IMG/VR virus record: IMGVR_UViG_3300027857_000023 | Location: 1-53,068 of that record | DNA: 53,068 nucleotides | Source of the DNA: a virus | Direction: 5' to 3' (one strand) | Shown here: in pieces, positions 9,375-16,868 of the stretch | Layout of the letters: every line of letters starts with the position of its first letter | Numbering within the stretch: position 1 is the first letter of the stretch | Notes under the pieces: model-generated | Told to the model about the DNA's origin: nothing | Seen by the model: the letters and a program-made list of their open reading frames with translations, nothing else | Database searches by the model: none | Position numbers and translations under genes: made by a program

Positions 9375-10485
9375 TTCGCCTTTCTATTGCTACTATGCAT
9401 TCAAAAATCGGGTAAATTTGCTGAGGCACGATGGCATTGCCTAATGCCTTCAGCCTGTTTGTTCGATTGGGGAGTGTCCTCCCTGTAATCGTGCGCGGCG
9501 GCTCCCATGCCTCCTGCGCGGTGTCAGGACCTGCGGGCCAACATCCGTCCACCCGATCGGAAAGCCCATCAGTGTTTCCACCCATGCTGGATTGAGGTTC
9601 TGCCCTGGCTGTGGCGCCGCTACGTAGCACAGTTGCACCTGATTGGTCTGTGTGCTCGCTCCGCCATTCGCATCCCCTGTGTTGGGTGTCGGCCACCTGG
9701 CTGCCTGGCGCAATCTTGCGCCAGGCAGCGTGTCCCGGTCCTGTTGAGACGGGGGCAGCATCGCGTTCTTGCCATCCTGAGCTGCTGGTGTAGGCCAGAG
9801 ATCCTTTCGTGCCATCATGGCCAGCGTCGGTCGGACCGACGCTGCGGGACTGTCGCTCTTGTTGACCCTGCCCGATCCACTGTCTATCGCTGTCGGAGTG
9901 GACCACGTCGCTCGTGCCATTGCTGTCAATGTCGGTTTCCCTGACGAGGCCCGCTGATTCGGGCCTCCATGCTCTGCTTCCGATGCCAGATAAGTGGGCC
10001 ACCAGGAAGACTCGTTCACGCTGATGCGGGGCGCCGACCTCACTAGCCCCGTATACCATCCATCCAGCACGATACCCCATCTGGTCCAGGTCAGAGAGAA
10101 TGGTGGCAAAGAGTTGTCCATCGTCAACTGAGAGTAATCCGACCACGTTTTCAACCACAACCCATCGTGGTCGAGCTGCGCCGATGATCCGTCTCGTCTC
10201 AGGCCAGAGGTTCCTCTCATCGGCTGCACCCTGCCGTTTACCAGCGAGTGAATTACCCTGGCAAGGGATTCCCGCAGCGAGAAGATCGATTGCTCCAAAC
10301 TCATCACCATTTACCTCTCGAATATCACTCATCCGTTTGACATCAGGCCAATGCTTCGCCAGCACCGACTGACAAAAAGGATCAATCTCGACCTGGCCCA
10401 CCACTTCTATTTCCCCGGTCCACTCAGCGGAAAGGTCCGCCCCGCCAATACCTGAGCAGAGAGACAACAGGCGCAACTTCTCCAC
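9334..10485 (-). CDS. DNA cytosine-5 methyltransferase (Dcm type)
   Basis: Chosen start is GTG 10485, just downstream of the RecT stop with AAGAGGA upstream; an ATG at 10527 would overlap RecT by 39 bases. About 383 residues. Motif I CSGIGG (10-15), motif IV GIPCQG with catalytic C75, motif VI VENVVG (E112), motif VIII QRERVF, a variable target-recognition region and motif X LKALGNAIVPQQ near the end. It transfers methyl from AdoMet to cytosine C5. No matching restriction endonuclease is next to it, so self-protection against host restriction is likely. The central and C-terminal two thirds are overlapped by a second conserved-looking frame (9450-10310). Confidence 0.88.
   Translation of the reverse strand: MEKLRLLSLCSGIGGADLSAEWTGEIEVVGQVEIDPFCQSVLAKHWPDVKRMSDIREVNGDEFGAIDLLAAGIPCQGNSLAGKRQGAADERNLWPETRRIIGAARPRWVVVENVVGLLSVDDGQLFATILSDLDQMGYRAGWMVYGASEVGAPHQRERVFLVAHLSGIGSRAWRPESAGLVRETDIDSNGTSDVVHSDSDRQWIGQGQQERQSRSVGPTDAGHDGTKGSLAYTSSSGWQERDAAPVSTGPGHAAWRKIAPGSQVADTQHRGCEWRSEHTDQSGATVLRSGATARAEPQSSMGGNTDGLSDRVDGCWPAGPDTAQEAWEPPRTITGRTLPNRTNRLKALGNAIVPQQIYPIFECIVAIERRNDASYTERTVNRS
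9450..10310 (-). CDS. Overlapping reading frame, methyltransferase-associated WPTP-type protein
   Basis: 286-codon frame wholly inside the methyltransferase gene, shifted by one base. ATG 10310 follows GAGAGGTAA. It carries features I know from phage methyltransferase-associated polypeptides: MRGTSGL, LKTWSDY, SLTWTRWG, repeated WPT(P/Y) blocks (SSWWPTYL, LWPTPAAQDGK, RWPTPNTGDANGG) and the ending LNPAWVETLMGFPIGWTDV. Such features are not expected by chance from the other frame. It could be a true overprinted gene or a C-terminal part reached by frameshifting; no experiment is implied. Confidence 0.5.
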   Translation of the reverse strand: MVMSLEQSIFSLRESLARVIHSLVNGRVQPMRGTSGLRRDGSSAQLDHDGLWLKTWSDYSQLTMDNSLPPFSLTWTRWGIVLDGWYTGLVRSAPRISVNESSWWPTYLASEAEHGGPNQRASSGKPTLTAMARATWSTPTAIDSGSGRVNKSDSPAASVRPTLAMMARKDLWPTPAAQDGKNAMLPPSQQDRDTLPGARLRQAARWPTPNTGDANGGASTQTNQVQLCYVAAPQPGQNLNPAWVETLMGFPIGWTDVGPQVLTPRRRHGSRRARLQGGHSPIEQTG

Positions 10486-10486
10486 G

Positions 10487-11410
10487 TTATTGATCCTCTT
10501 TGGATTCGAGGTACATGTTGAGGACAATCAGGTCCTCTTCGTTATCGAGCGAGCTAATATTCAATTCCTTGATGAGCGCCTTCCAGCCATCCATGCTAGT
10601 AGCCGCCTTGCATTCCCTTGCTCTGAGATACAGATTGAGTGGAATAATGGTTTGATCGGTGACCTCCTCGATGCCGAGATCCTTGAGCATCTGTATCCAC
10701 TCTTCTCCATTTGTAGCAGCACCACAGGCGCGGGCCACCTTCTTCGCTCGTGCAATCCGGTTCATCAGCGAGACAGACGGCGCAGGAGCGCTAGTATCTG
10801 CAGAAGCGTTATTGTCTTCTGCTGGCACTTCCTCAATCGTGACCGTCGGTATAGGTTCACGATCCGCCTGGTCCATCTCCTCATGGGTATAGATACCTGA
10901 CATTTCAGCAGGAAAGGCTTTACGAAAGGCTAACGATTCCGCGCATTTCGCAATCATGACATCTCCCATCTTCCGCCAGAGCGGTCCCGACTCCTGGACG
11001 TAGCTGCTGTAGCGTGCAACTCCCCATACCGGCTGGGCAAAGTCTTTGCGTAGGATGCCAACACGAGCTGCTGCTGGTGGCTCTTTCTTCAACCACACAT
11101 TCACCCATTGGCCATCCTCGCCACACCACTCAGGACCGATCTGGCCAGCATATTTGCCAGTGCGCTCAGCCATGAGCCTAAACCCATCAATTGATGTTTG
11201 TACCGTCATCTGGCCCTGGCGTACCACAGCGTAGATCTGGCGTGCAAACGGGTTCAATCGATAGTGATTGCACACTTCGAGAAAGAGGTTGAATTGCTCA
11301 GGCGTGGTGCCTTTTGCAATCGTGGTGCGAATCAGAGTCAACTGATCAGCAGTAAATTGTTGTTGGGTACGAGCAACCGCTCGCGTTCCATTGGTGACTG
11401 GAGTGTTCAT
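10487..11410 (-). CDS. RecT/Bet-family single-strand annealing recombinase
   Basis: 307 residues, ATG 11410 (GTG 11413 also possible) after GGGAGATC. The core, [20 protein letters not shown] then [18 protein letters not shown] and later [13 protein letters not shown], is characteristic of the phage Bet/RecT family that anneals homologous single strands during phage recombination and replication. The C-terminal 100 residues are acidic and variable. No exonuclease partner is recognised beside it. Confidence 0.88.
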   Translation of the reverse strand: MNTPVTNGTRAVARTQQQFTADQLTLIRTTIAKGTTPEQFNLFLEVCNHYRLNPFARQIYAVVRQGQMTVQTSIDGFRLMAERTGKYAGQIGPEWCGEDGQWVNVWLKKEPPAAARVGILRKDFAQPVWGVARYSSYVQESGPLWRKMGDVMIAKCAESLAFRKAFPAEMSGIYTHEEMDQADREPIPTVTIEEVPAEDNNASADTSAPAPSVSLMNRIARAKKVARACGAATNGEEWIQMLKDLGIEEVTDQTIIPLNLYLRARECKAATSMDGWKALIKELNISSLDNEEDLIVLNMYLESKEDQ

Positions 11411-11449
11411 CACGATCTCCCATTTTCCTACGTAGAATATACGACAAAA

Positions 11450-11647
11450 CTAAGCCATTGGATCAGGCTGTCCAATTGTAGAGTCAGCATCTTGTCCACT
11501 CGACTCTACAATTGTGGGTGTCTCTGCGGTGTCCTGGTCTTGCTTGCTGGCCTTTTTTGCCCACCTTTCCATAACGATGAGCGGTGTCTCTCCCTCTGCG
11601 AACTGGTAGGGATAGAAGCTTGGCAAGATGAGGATAGGCTCATTCAT
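11450..11647 (-). CDS. Small hypothetical protein (65 aa)
   Basis: ATG 11647 overlaps the end of the upstream gene. Acidic Gln/Asp/Thr-rich C-terminal half. No family recognised. Confidence 0.5.
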   Translation of the reverse strand: MNEPILILPSFYPYQFAEGETPLIVMERWAKKASKQDQDTAETPTIVESSGQDADSTIGQPDPMA

Positions 11648-11942
11648 CGCTTTTCTCCTCGTCTGCCGGGAGATCGACCTTCTGCGGCAAATTAAGGTAG
11701 GGCGGGCCATCATAGCGCATGAGCTGGAGGACCGTGAGCGTGTAAGAACGCGTGTGTTCATAGTCTGTACCCTTCTCCCACGTCGCCATATACTCAATCT
11801 CCCATCCTCCTGGCTGGATCTCTGGCAACAAGCTGATGGATTGGATCTCATTGTGAGGATCCTTCTGCTTGCCCCAGAACGAGTTAAAGAACTCTACAAG
11901 ATCGGCGCGGGTAAAGGCCCGCTGCGTCGGCTTCTTCTCCAT
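11640..11942 (-). CDS. Hypothetical protein (100 aa)
   Basis: ATG 11942 after AGGAGAAGAGC. Mixed alpha/beta composition with a GGWEIEYMATW beta-type stretch; no family recognised. Member of the leftward operon upstream of recT. Confidence 0.5.
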   Translation of the reverse strand: MEKKPTQRAFTRADLVEFFNSFWGKQKDPHNEIQSISLLPEIQPGGWEIEYMATWEKGTDYEHTRSYTLTVLQLMRYDGPPYLNLPQKVDLPADEEKSDE

Positions 11943-11952
11943 TGCTCTTCTC

Positions 11953-12141
11953 CTATTCTTCGATCCGAATAGTTCTCGCCTTCTGCAACGCCATGAAGAG
12001 AGCATGTGCATCTTCTTCAGTATTGCAGAGGATAGTGATATCTCCGTTGATGTACACATAATGCTGTGGAGGATCGAGCGAATCATCGTGCCATTCCATC
12101 AGGTCATCTCCACCCAGCATCTTCGCTTCTACAAAGTCCAT
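11953..12141 (-). CDS. Small hypothetical protein (62 aa)
   Basis: ATG 12141 after AAGGAGCAAAAG. Short alpha/beta protein (VYINGDITILCNTEEDAHAL). It resembles small phage proteins of unknown role; none named. Confidence 0.5.
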   Translation of the reverse strand: MDFVEAKMLGGDDLMEWHDDSLDPPQHYVYINGDITILCNTEEDAHALFMALQKARTIRIEE

Positions 12142-12226
12142 CTTTTGCTCCTTCAAGGTAGAAAACCTTTACTATTGCTCTTTCCGTGCTATCTGCCTTA
12201 CAAACTGTCGTATCTGCTCCTGCCTC

Positions 12227-12454
12227 TTAATTCAAGCGTCCCATTCGCACATTTCGCGCTTTCTGATGAGTGGCGCGTAACTGTGCTGCTAGCTCGTAAA
12301 ACTGCTGCAAGGCCTGCTCTCGTGATTCTGGAGAAGCATAATCGTCCTTTGCAAGCAGTCGTCGTTCTAACTCTTGCAACCCTGCCTCCTCAAAGGCGAT
12401 AGCCTCTTCCGTCACCGCAGTACCAAGAAGTTCCTGAAGGTCATCCGTACTCAC
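12227..12454 (-). CDS. Small helical hypothetical protein (75 aa)
   Basis: GTG 12454 overlaps the stop of the upstream gene (GTGA). Glu/Leu/Ala-rich, predicted helical. Function unknown. Confidence 0.5.
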   Translation of the reverse strand: MSTDDLQELLGTAVTEEAIAFEEAGLQELERRLLAKDDYASPESREQALQQFYELAAQLRATHQKARNVRMGRLN

Positions 12455-12636
12455 GCCTGCCCTCTCTCTCGTCGAATAAATTGTCGTATCTGCTCCTGCC
12501 TCTCCCACTCAGGGCAGAGGCGATTGACCACGATCGCGTGATACCTGCTGCTCTTATGGCACCAACACTGTGCAAGCAAGCAGTACGGACGATGGACCGT
12601 GTGCGCCTCCTGGGTGGGCGCTACGATGGTGATCAT
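12451..12636 (-). CDS. Small Cys/His-containing protein (61 aa)
   Basis: ATG 12636 overlaps the upstream stop by 4 bases and its own stop overlaps the next start, so it lies in a coupled series. Contains clustered Cys and His (HRPYCLLAQCWCHK) that could bind metal. No family recognised. Confidence 0.45.
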   Translation of the reverse strand: MITIVAPTQEAHTVHRPYCLLAQCWCHKSSRYHAIVVNRLCPEWERQEQIRQFIRRERGQA

Positions 12637-13094
12637 GGCGTCTGTTCCTTCTCTTCCATCTCCACCTCGTCACGCAGATAGGCGCGAACGAGCTTGCAGA
12701 CAAACGTATCGATCGTACAGTCATGCGCCGAGGCCTCGCTCGCCAACCGGAAAAGGTCTGCCTGGTGGACGCCTTCTTTCACCGCAACACGATTGAGCGT
12801 CAGAGCCAGCTCCTTCAGATCACTCTTCCAATCCGCCAACGGCGCGCACAACTCCAACCATCGTCGAGCTTCCTCTTCTGTATCCACATCGTCATCCATT
12901 CCAGCACCGACCCGAGCACCACTGGCGATATGGGTCAAAACATATCCATTCAATGGATCATTCCCAGCGTGGTGGTATGCGAGGCCAGTACCGATGCCCA
13001 CACAAGCCTGAATGCTCAGCGCTTCCACGGTAGTCGGCGTCGACCGCTTAGCGGCCATCATCTCGATGGCCTGAATCTCAAAGGTCATTGTCAT
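12633..13094 (-). CDS. Hypothetical phage protein (153 aa)
   Basis: ATG 13094 after AAGGAGCAAGCGT. Acidic, alpha/beta; the last 60 residues look helical. No known domain recognised; position two genes after the DUF3846-like gene suggests an early nucleic-acid-related or host-takeover role, which is only inference. Confidence 0.5.
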   Translation of the reverse strand: MTMTFEIQAIEMMAAKRSTPTTVEALSIQACVGIGTGLAYHHAGNDPLNGYVLTHIASGARVGAGMDDDVDTEEEARRWLELCAPLADWKSDLKELALTLNRVAVKEGVHQADLFRLASEASAHDCTIDTFVCKLVRAYLRDEVEMEEKEQTP

Positions 13095-13105
13095 ACGCTT
13101 GCTCC

Positions 13106-13444
13106 TTACTGTACTTCGTCCTGATTGCACACCAGGACGGTCCCTGCAATATAGTCCGTCTCTTCTCCGCTCAGATCCCCAATATAGATGATGTCGGGAT
13201 GCTCCAGTAACAGCTTAGTAACTTCAGCAGGTGAGGCAAAACCAGCCAACACGGTGGCTTGCTCATTGCGTGGCAAGTCCAGCAACTTCCCCTCATCGTT
13301 GAGCACCATCAGGCGCCCGTCACGCGTGTTGATCAGTTCGATATGCCCGCCAACGATCGCTTGAAGCTCTGGCAAGCGAAAATTGTCTCCATTGGCTGGG
13401 CTAACCTGCTTGCTTGTTCCATCGGGATACAGAATGAGTCCCAT
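13106..13444 (-). CDS. DUF3846-like protein
   Basis: 112 residues from ATG 13444 (AAGGAGGGCATC upstream). The start MGLILYPDGT, the LPELQAIVGGHIEL segment and MVLNDEGKLLDLPRNEQAT match the pattern I know for DUF3846, a small phage and plasmid family of unknown function that sits among early genes. Confidence 0.65.
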   Translation of the reverse strand: MGLILYPDGTSKQVSPANGDNFRLPELQAIVGGHIELINTRDGRLMVLNDEGKLLDLPRNEQATVLAGFASPAEVTKLLLEHPDIIYIGDLSGEETDYIAGTVLVCNQDEVQ

Positions 13445-13476
13445 GATGCCCTCCTTTGCCAGGTAGTCTGGCTGGC

Positions 13477-13680
13477 CTACTTCTTTTTCGGATAACAAAT
13501 TTCGCAGTCCTCTGCTCTCACCGCTTCCGCGTATCCAGAGTAGATGCAATCGAGTCGATACACGTGCGGCCTCCAATCGTCGCAGCATGTGATTTCGCGT
13601 GTGCCATCCGCGTAACGGACATCCAAATGCTGGTGCCAGACGATTGGTGCTGGTTCTTCCCACAAGCTCAACTGCTCCAT
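13477..13680 (-). CDS. Small hypothetical protein (67 aa)
   Basis: Contains CCDDW and CEICYPKKK Cys pairs, possible zinc binding. No family recognised. It resembles the short MEQLSLWEE-type proteins of phage early operons. Confidence 0.5.
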   Translation of the reverse strand: MEQLSLWEEPAPIVWHQHLDVRYADGTREITCCDDWRPHVYRLDCIYSGYAEAVRAEDCEICYPKKK

Positions 13681-13691
13681 TACATACCGCC

Positions 13692-13898
13692 CTACTCTTC
13701 ACTGGCAAAGGCTCTGGCCTGCTGCTCTACGTAGGACGGGACAGCTTGCAGCTCATTCCAGGCTTCACGCAACTCTTGCCGCTTCAGTCCAGCTTCTTCG
13801 CTCCTACGTTCTAACTCGCACTCATCGCAACCGCAATTGCTGGCATGCAAGCCCCAGCTACGGAAGCTCTTTGAATAGGTGATACTGCTCTTCATCAT
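13692..13898 (-). CDS. Small Cys-containing protein (68 aa)
   Basis: Start at double ATG 13898 after GAAAGGACACG. CGCDECELE suggests a small metal-binding knuckle; remainder helical and charged. Unknown role. Confidence 0.5.
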   Translation of the reverse strand: MMKSSITYSKSFRSWGLHASNCGCDECELERRSEEAGLKRQELREAWNELQAVPSYVEQQARAFASEE

Positions 13899-13923
13899 CG
13901 TGTCCTTTCTGGGAGGCGACTCC

Positions 13924-14484
13924 CTATGCCGCACTGGCCTGCTTCACGGCCGCCAACTTCGCCAAGTCCTTCGCCTTCTCCGCCTTCTGCCACGCCTTGT
14001 TGCGCTTCTCCATCGCTTTCCACTCTTGCGGTGTCATCGATGCACGCTGCTCACCGACTGTCGTGGCCTCTACAGCCACCGGGGTCGGTTGGATTGTGCT
14101 GACTTCGGGAACTTCCACCTGTTCCACTGGAGGCTCAGCGATCGCCTTCAGGTGCTTGCAGGTGTGGTTCTTGCTATTCTTACAGCCAGGACAGCTACAA
14201 CCAACGCCATCGCTGACGTAGTACCAGCCCGGCAGCTCCTCAGAAGCAACGAAGAAGAGCACCTGACCGGCAGGCACATACACATGGTGGTTGCACACGA
14301 TATGGCGGGTGCTAGCAACCATCTTCCCTCGCAGATTGAAACCCGTATGCGCAGTCACCTTGACAACCTGTCTTGAGGTCCAATCCAGCCGAACCATGAA
14401 TGCGCAGACGCTCATGGATGGGGTGATAGCGGTGGCTTTCAAGCTGCGTTTGCTGGCGCTGTGTGTGCGGGTGATTGTTGTCAT
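13924..14484 (-). CDS. SWIM-type zinc-finger protein
   Basis: 186 residues from ATG 14484 after AAAGGAGATAGAAGCC; first gene of the leftward operon. GCSCPGCKNSKNHTCKHLKAI near residues 88-108 has the CxCx(n)CxH spacing of SWIM fingers, which bind DNA or protein. The C-terminal 60 residues are a Lys/Ala-rich helix. Driven directly by the promoter at 14533-14561. Confidence 0.65.
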   Translation of the reverse strand: MTTITRTHSASKRSLKATAITPSMSVCAFMVRLDWTSRQVVKVTAHTGFNLRGKMVASTRHIVCNHHVYVPAGQVLFFVASEELPGWYYVSDGVGCSCPGCKNSKNHTCKHLKAIAEPPVEQVEVPEVSTIQPTPVAVEATTVGEQRASMTPQEWKAMEKRNKAWQKAEKAKDLAKLAAVKQASAA

Positions 14485-14532
14485 GGCTTCTATCTCCTTT
14501 GCTCTCGCGTTTCGTTTTCTCTTGATGTAGGA

Positions 14533-14561
14533 AGTATACCACGAGAACACACTATTGTCAA
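14533..14561 (-). promoter_or_regulatory. Leftward early promoter
   Basis: On the minus strand: TTGACA (14561-14556), 17-bp spacer, TATACT (14538-14533). Near-perfect sigma-70 promoter 50 bases upstream of the SWIM-protein gene. An operator half-site lies just upstream of its -35. Confidence 0.85.
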
Positions 14562-14565
14562 TACA

Positions 14566-14668
14566 TTTACACATGTATTTTGATAGGATTTTAAAAACAT
14601 GTGTAAAGTCCTTGACAAACTGACACTAGGTAGGGTATCATAAAAGCACACGAGAGCACACGTGTAAA
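14566..14668. promoter_or_regulatory. Three operator-like half-sites of the immunity region
   Basis: TTTACACATGT (14566-14576), its exact reverse complement ACATGTGTAAA (14597-14607), and a third copy with one change, ACACGTGTAAA (14658-14668). They flank both early promoters: one beside the leftward -35, one beside the rightward -35 and one just after the rightward -10. This is the layout expected for binding sites of the repressor encoded at 14698. Confidence 0.7.
14612..14641 (+). promoter_or_regulatory. Rightward promoter of the repressor gene
   Basis: TTGACA (14612-14617), 18-bp spacer, TATCAT (14636-14641). It lies between two operator-like sites, so the regulator it drives probably controls its own synthesis. 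Confidence 0.75.
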
Positions 14669-14697
14669 AATAACAGATTAAAAGGGAGGAGGAACGT

Positions 14698-14964
14698 ATG
14701 GCAAAGCTGATTATTCAGCGGCTTGCGCAACAGCAAAAGCTCAATCAAAGCCAGTTACAGATAAAAGCTGGAGTTACGCCGCAGCTTCTCTATCGGTACT
14801 GGCATAACTTTACCAAAAGTGTTGAGCTTGAGCAGTTAGAGCGAATTGCTACTGCGTTGGGTGTAAGACCGGGAGATTTAATTATACCGGATGCCGAGGC
14901 GGCTGCTCCTGCAGCAACGCTGGACGACCCACCAGAAGACGATGATGGGGATATTGCAGCTTAG
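14698..14964 (+). CDS. Cro/CI-type XRE repressor
   Basis: 88 residues, ATG 14698 after GGGAGGAGGAACGT. HTH: LNQSQLQIKAGVTPQLLYRY, then VELEQLERIATALGVRPGDL as in XRE repressors; acidic Ala/Asp-rich tail without the protease domain of classical CI. It is divergent from the leftward early operon and behind repeated operators. Whether it maintains lysogeny or acts like Cro cannot be told from sequence. Confidence 0.75.
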   Translation: MAKLIIQRLAQQQKLNQSQLQIKAGVTPQLLYRYWHNFTKSVELEQLERIATALGVRPGDLIIPDAEAAAPAATLDDPPEDDDGDIAA

Positions 14965-14967
14965 GCA

Positions 14968-15032
14968 GCCTGGCGGTGTGCTCCGCTTAGCTCTGATCGG
15001 TAAAGAGAAGTCACCGTCCAGGCCACGCTTGC
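14968..15032 (+). terminator. Long hairpin after the repressor gene
   Basis: GCCTGG-CGGTG and CACCG-T-CCAGGC pair over 11 bp with a one-base bulge and a long loop, right after the repressor stop. There is no U-tract; it may slow or end transcription or protect the mRNA end. Confidence 0.35.
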
Positions 15033-15050
15033 ACCCTAACTATACCTTAT

Positions 15051-15084
15051 CTCATATTGTCAGTCAATAATATGACAATATGAG
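15051..15084. promoter_or_regulatory. Perfect 12-bp inverted repeat upstream of xis/int
   Basis: CTCATATTGTCA (15051-15062) and TGACAATATGAG (15073-15084) are exact reverse complements with a 10-base spacer. Long dyad in an AT-rich stretch between repressor and excisionase-like gene; a regulator-binding site is most likely, a hairpin is possible. Confidence 0.55.
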
Positions 15085-15171
15085 GATGGCTATTCCCATT
15101 TTCTCCTTGTGTATGGGATGATAGAGAGAGATTGTGTCCTTCGTTTACACAAGAGAGTGTGAGAGGTAATC

Positions 15172-15192
15172 TACGCCTTTTGGATAGGCGTA
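15172..15192 (+). promoter_or_regulatory. Hairpin immediately before the AGGAGG of the excisionase leader
   Basis: TACGCCT and AGGCGTA form a 7-bp stem ending 2 bases before AGGAGG (15195-15200). The next ATG in good spacing (15215) opens only a 5-codon frame ending at TAA; the excisionase-like gene starts at 15224. This looks like translational control by a leader peptide, but is unproven. Confidence 0.35.
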
Positions 15193-15223
15193 TTAGGAGG
15201 AATACACTCTATTAGTATGCAGT

Positions 15224-15463
15224 ATGCTTGCTAAATGTGCTGAATATGAGCTTGAGGTTATTGGTATGGCCGAGCACCCACAACACAAGGAGATAGCCAA
15301 ATTATTAATTACGGTGGAAGAGGCGGCCAGACTCCTCAGTCTGGGAAGGACGAAAATGTATCAGGTGGTGAAGAGGTATCATGTCCCACATGTCAAAGTG
15401 GATGGTCGGATTCTGATCAGTCCGACCAGCCTCCAGAAATGGATTGAGGACCACGAACAGTAG
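15224..15463 (+). CDS. Excisionase-like MerR-type HTH protein
   Basis: 79 residues. LLITVEEAARLLSLGRTKMY... then VKVDGRILISPTSLQKWIEDHE is the HTH_17/excisionase pattern (HTH plus wing). Located 15 bases before the integrase gene, the usual place for Xis or an integrase regulator. The start could instead be ATG 15266, as the strong AGGAGG lies 23 bases from 15224. Confidence 0.7.
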   Translation: MLAKCAEYELEVIGMAEHPQHKEIAKLLITVEEAARLLSLGRTKMYQVVKRYHVPHVKVDGRILISPTSLQKWIEDHEQ

Positions 15464-15478
15464 GAGGAGGCTTCGCCC

Positions 15479-16621
15479 ATGTCACGCCCAACAGAAGGAT
15501 CAGTGTATCAGCGAAAGAGCGGCGACAAGCGCTGGGTTGGTAGCTTTCCGGTGGAGAATGGGAAGAGAAAGTACGTCTATGCAAAAACGAAGAAGGAGGC
15601 AAAAGACAAACTCAAGAAGGCGATGCAGGACTACGAGCAAGGAAGGCTAGTGGCGGCGACTCCCGTCACGGTCGCGGCGTATCTGCCTGAGTGGCTCAGG
15701 GTATATAGTGTCACGGCAAATCTCAAGCCATCGACGGTGGTGTCTTATCGGCAGCGGTTCCGAAGGATTTTTGAGCGATTTGGGCCAGTGAAGTTGCAGA
15801 AGGTGACGACAGAGATGATCCAGACCTGGCTGGTGGATTTGCTGGAAGAAGGGCTAGCTGCGAAAACAGTTCGCAGTCATTTTATTGTGCTCTCTATGGC
15901 CATGAGAGAAGCCTACGAGCACAGTAAAATCTCGCTCGATCCTTGCGATCGGGTGAAGGTGCCGAAGACTCAGAAGTATACCGGACTGGTGCTCACCCCT
16001 GTCCAGGCAGGTGCGCTCGTGGTACACGCCAAAGAGAGCCGATTGGCCCCGATGCTCACGGTGGCACTGGGTACGGGGATGCGCAAAGGGGAGCTGCGTA
16101 GCCTGCGGTGGGATGATGTTGATCTGGAGAAGAGGACGCTGCAGGTCAGGAGAAATGTGGCCTATCTGCCTGATAACCTGGGCAAGTATCACCATGTGGA
16201 GGGCACGCCGAAATCAGAGGCAGGAAAACGCCCGATTGATCTGCCACAGTTTGTGGTCGAGGCCCTGCGCACCCATCACGCTCAACAGGCAGAAGCGCGA
16301 CTGGCAGCCGGCCCTCGCTGGGAGAATAAGAACCTGGTCTTCTGTAATCGATCAGGCGGCTACTATAATCTCACGGTCCTCTACAGACAGTTCAAGCGGC
16401 TTCTGAAATCAGCAGACCTGCCCGAAATCCGGTTTCACGATCTTCGTCATAGCGCGGCCACCATTCTGATCGCGATGGGAGTCCACGTGAAGGTGGTGAG
16501 TGAGCTGCTGGGGCATAGCAGTGTGGCAATCACACTTGGCATCTATTCACACGTGTTGCCGGGGATGCAACGGGAGGCGATGAACGATTTAGATGCCCTG
16601 TATCGGCAAAATCAGGGGTAA
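15479..16621 (+). CDS. int: Tyrosine-recombinase integrase
   Basis: 380 residues, ATG 15479 after AGGAGGAGGCTTCGCCC. N-terminal arm-binding domain (residues 1-55, AP2-like), core-binding domain (about 62-165, SAM-like) and catalytic domain (about 170-370) with R202 (GMRKGELRSLRW), K225, H320-x-x-R323 (HDLRHSA), H346 (LGHSS) and nucleophile Y356 (IYSHVLP). It joins phage attP with a chromosomal attB. All catalytic residues are present, so it should be active. Confidence 0.93.
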   Translation: MSRPTEGSVYQRKSGDKRWVGSFPVENGKRKYVYAKTKKEAKDKLKKAMQDYEQGRLVAATPVTVAAYLPEWLRVYSVTANLKPSTVVSYRQRFRRIFERFGPVKLQKVTTEMIQTWLVDLLEEGLAAKTVRSHFIVLSMAMREAYEHSKISLDPCDRVKVPKTQKYTGLVLTPVQAGALVVHAKESRLAPMLTVALGTGMRKGELRSLRWDDVDLEKRTLQVRRNVAYLPDNLGKYHHVEGTPKSEAGKRPIDLPQFVVEALRTHHAQQAEARLAAGPRWENKNLVFCNRSGGYYNLTVLYRQFKRLLKSADLPEIRFHDLRHSAATILIAMGVHVKVVSELLGHSSVAITLGIYSHVLPGMQREAMNDLDALYRQNQG

Positions 16622-16850
16622 CGCTGTCAAAAGCTGCTGTCAGAGGGAATGGACGGAGAAGTGATTGGGGAAGGAAGGAGGGAGGAATGGGGAGAGCAAC
16701 CAGATCCATTGGTTCTAACTTCCCCCTTTCTTCCACGCTCGAATGTCTGCTCATTTAGCAGGAAGTGAGATGACTCTGTCCGTATCAGTTCATCCGTTCT
16801 CTCTCAGTTCGCATCAGTTCAACGGCCAGGCTGTCAAATAACGCTGTCAA
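16619..16850. repeat. Clustered short repeats downstream of integrase, possible attP arm sites
   Basis: TAACGCTGTCAA occurs at 16619-16630 and 16839-16850. The core GCTGTCA occurs four times, at 16623, 16636, 16830 and 16843, that is, two pairs each 13 bases apart. ATCAGTTCA also occurs twice near 16785-16822. The roughly 230 bases hold no convincing gene. Such repeats behind an integrase gene are typical arm-type binding sites of an attP region; the crossover core cannot be identified from one sequence. Confidence 0.4.
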
Positions 16851-16868
16851 GGTTTGGAAGGAGTCAGA

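Noticed and set aside
9507-9944. Plus-strand frames opposite the methyltransferase
   Set aside because: Cys/Arg-rich shadow translation with no start signal.
16530-16754. Minus-strand frame over the integrase 3' end and attP-like region
   Set aside because: Low-complexity Pro/Leu content, no RBS, and overlap with integrase coding; better seen as non-coding.
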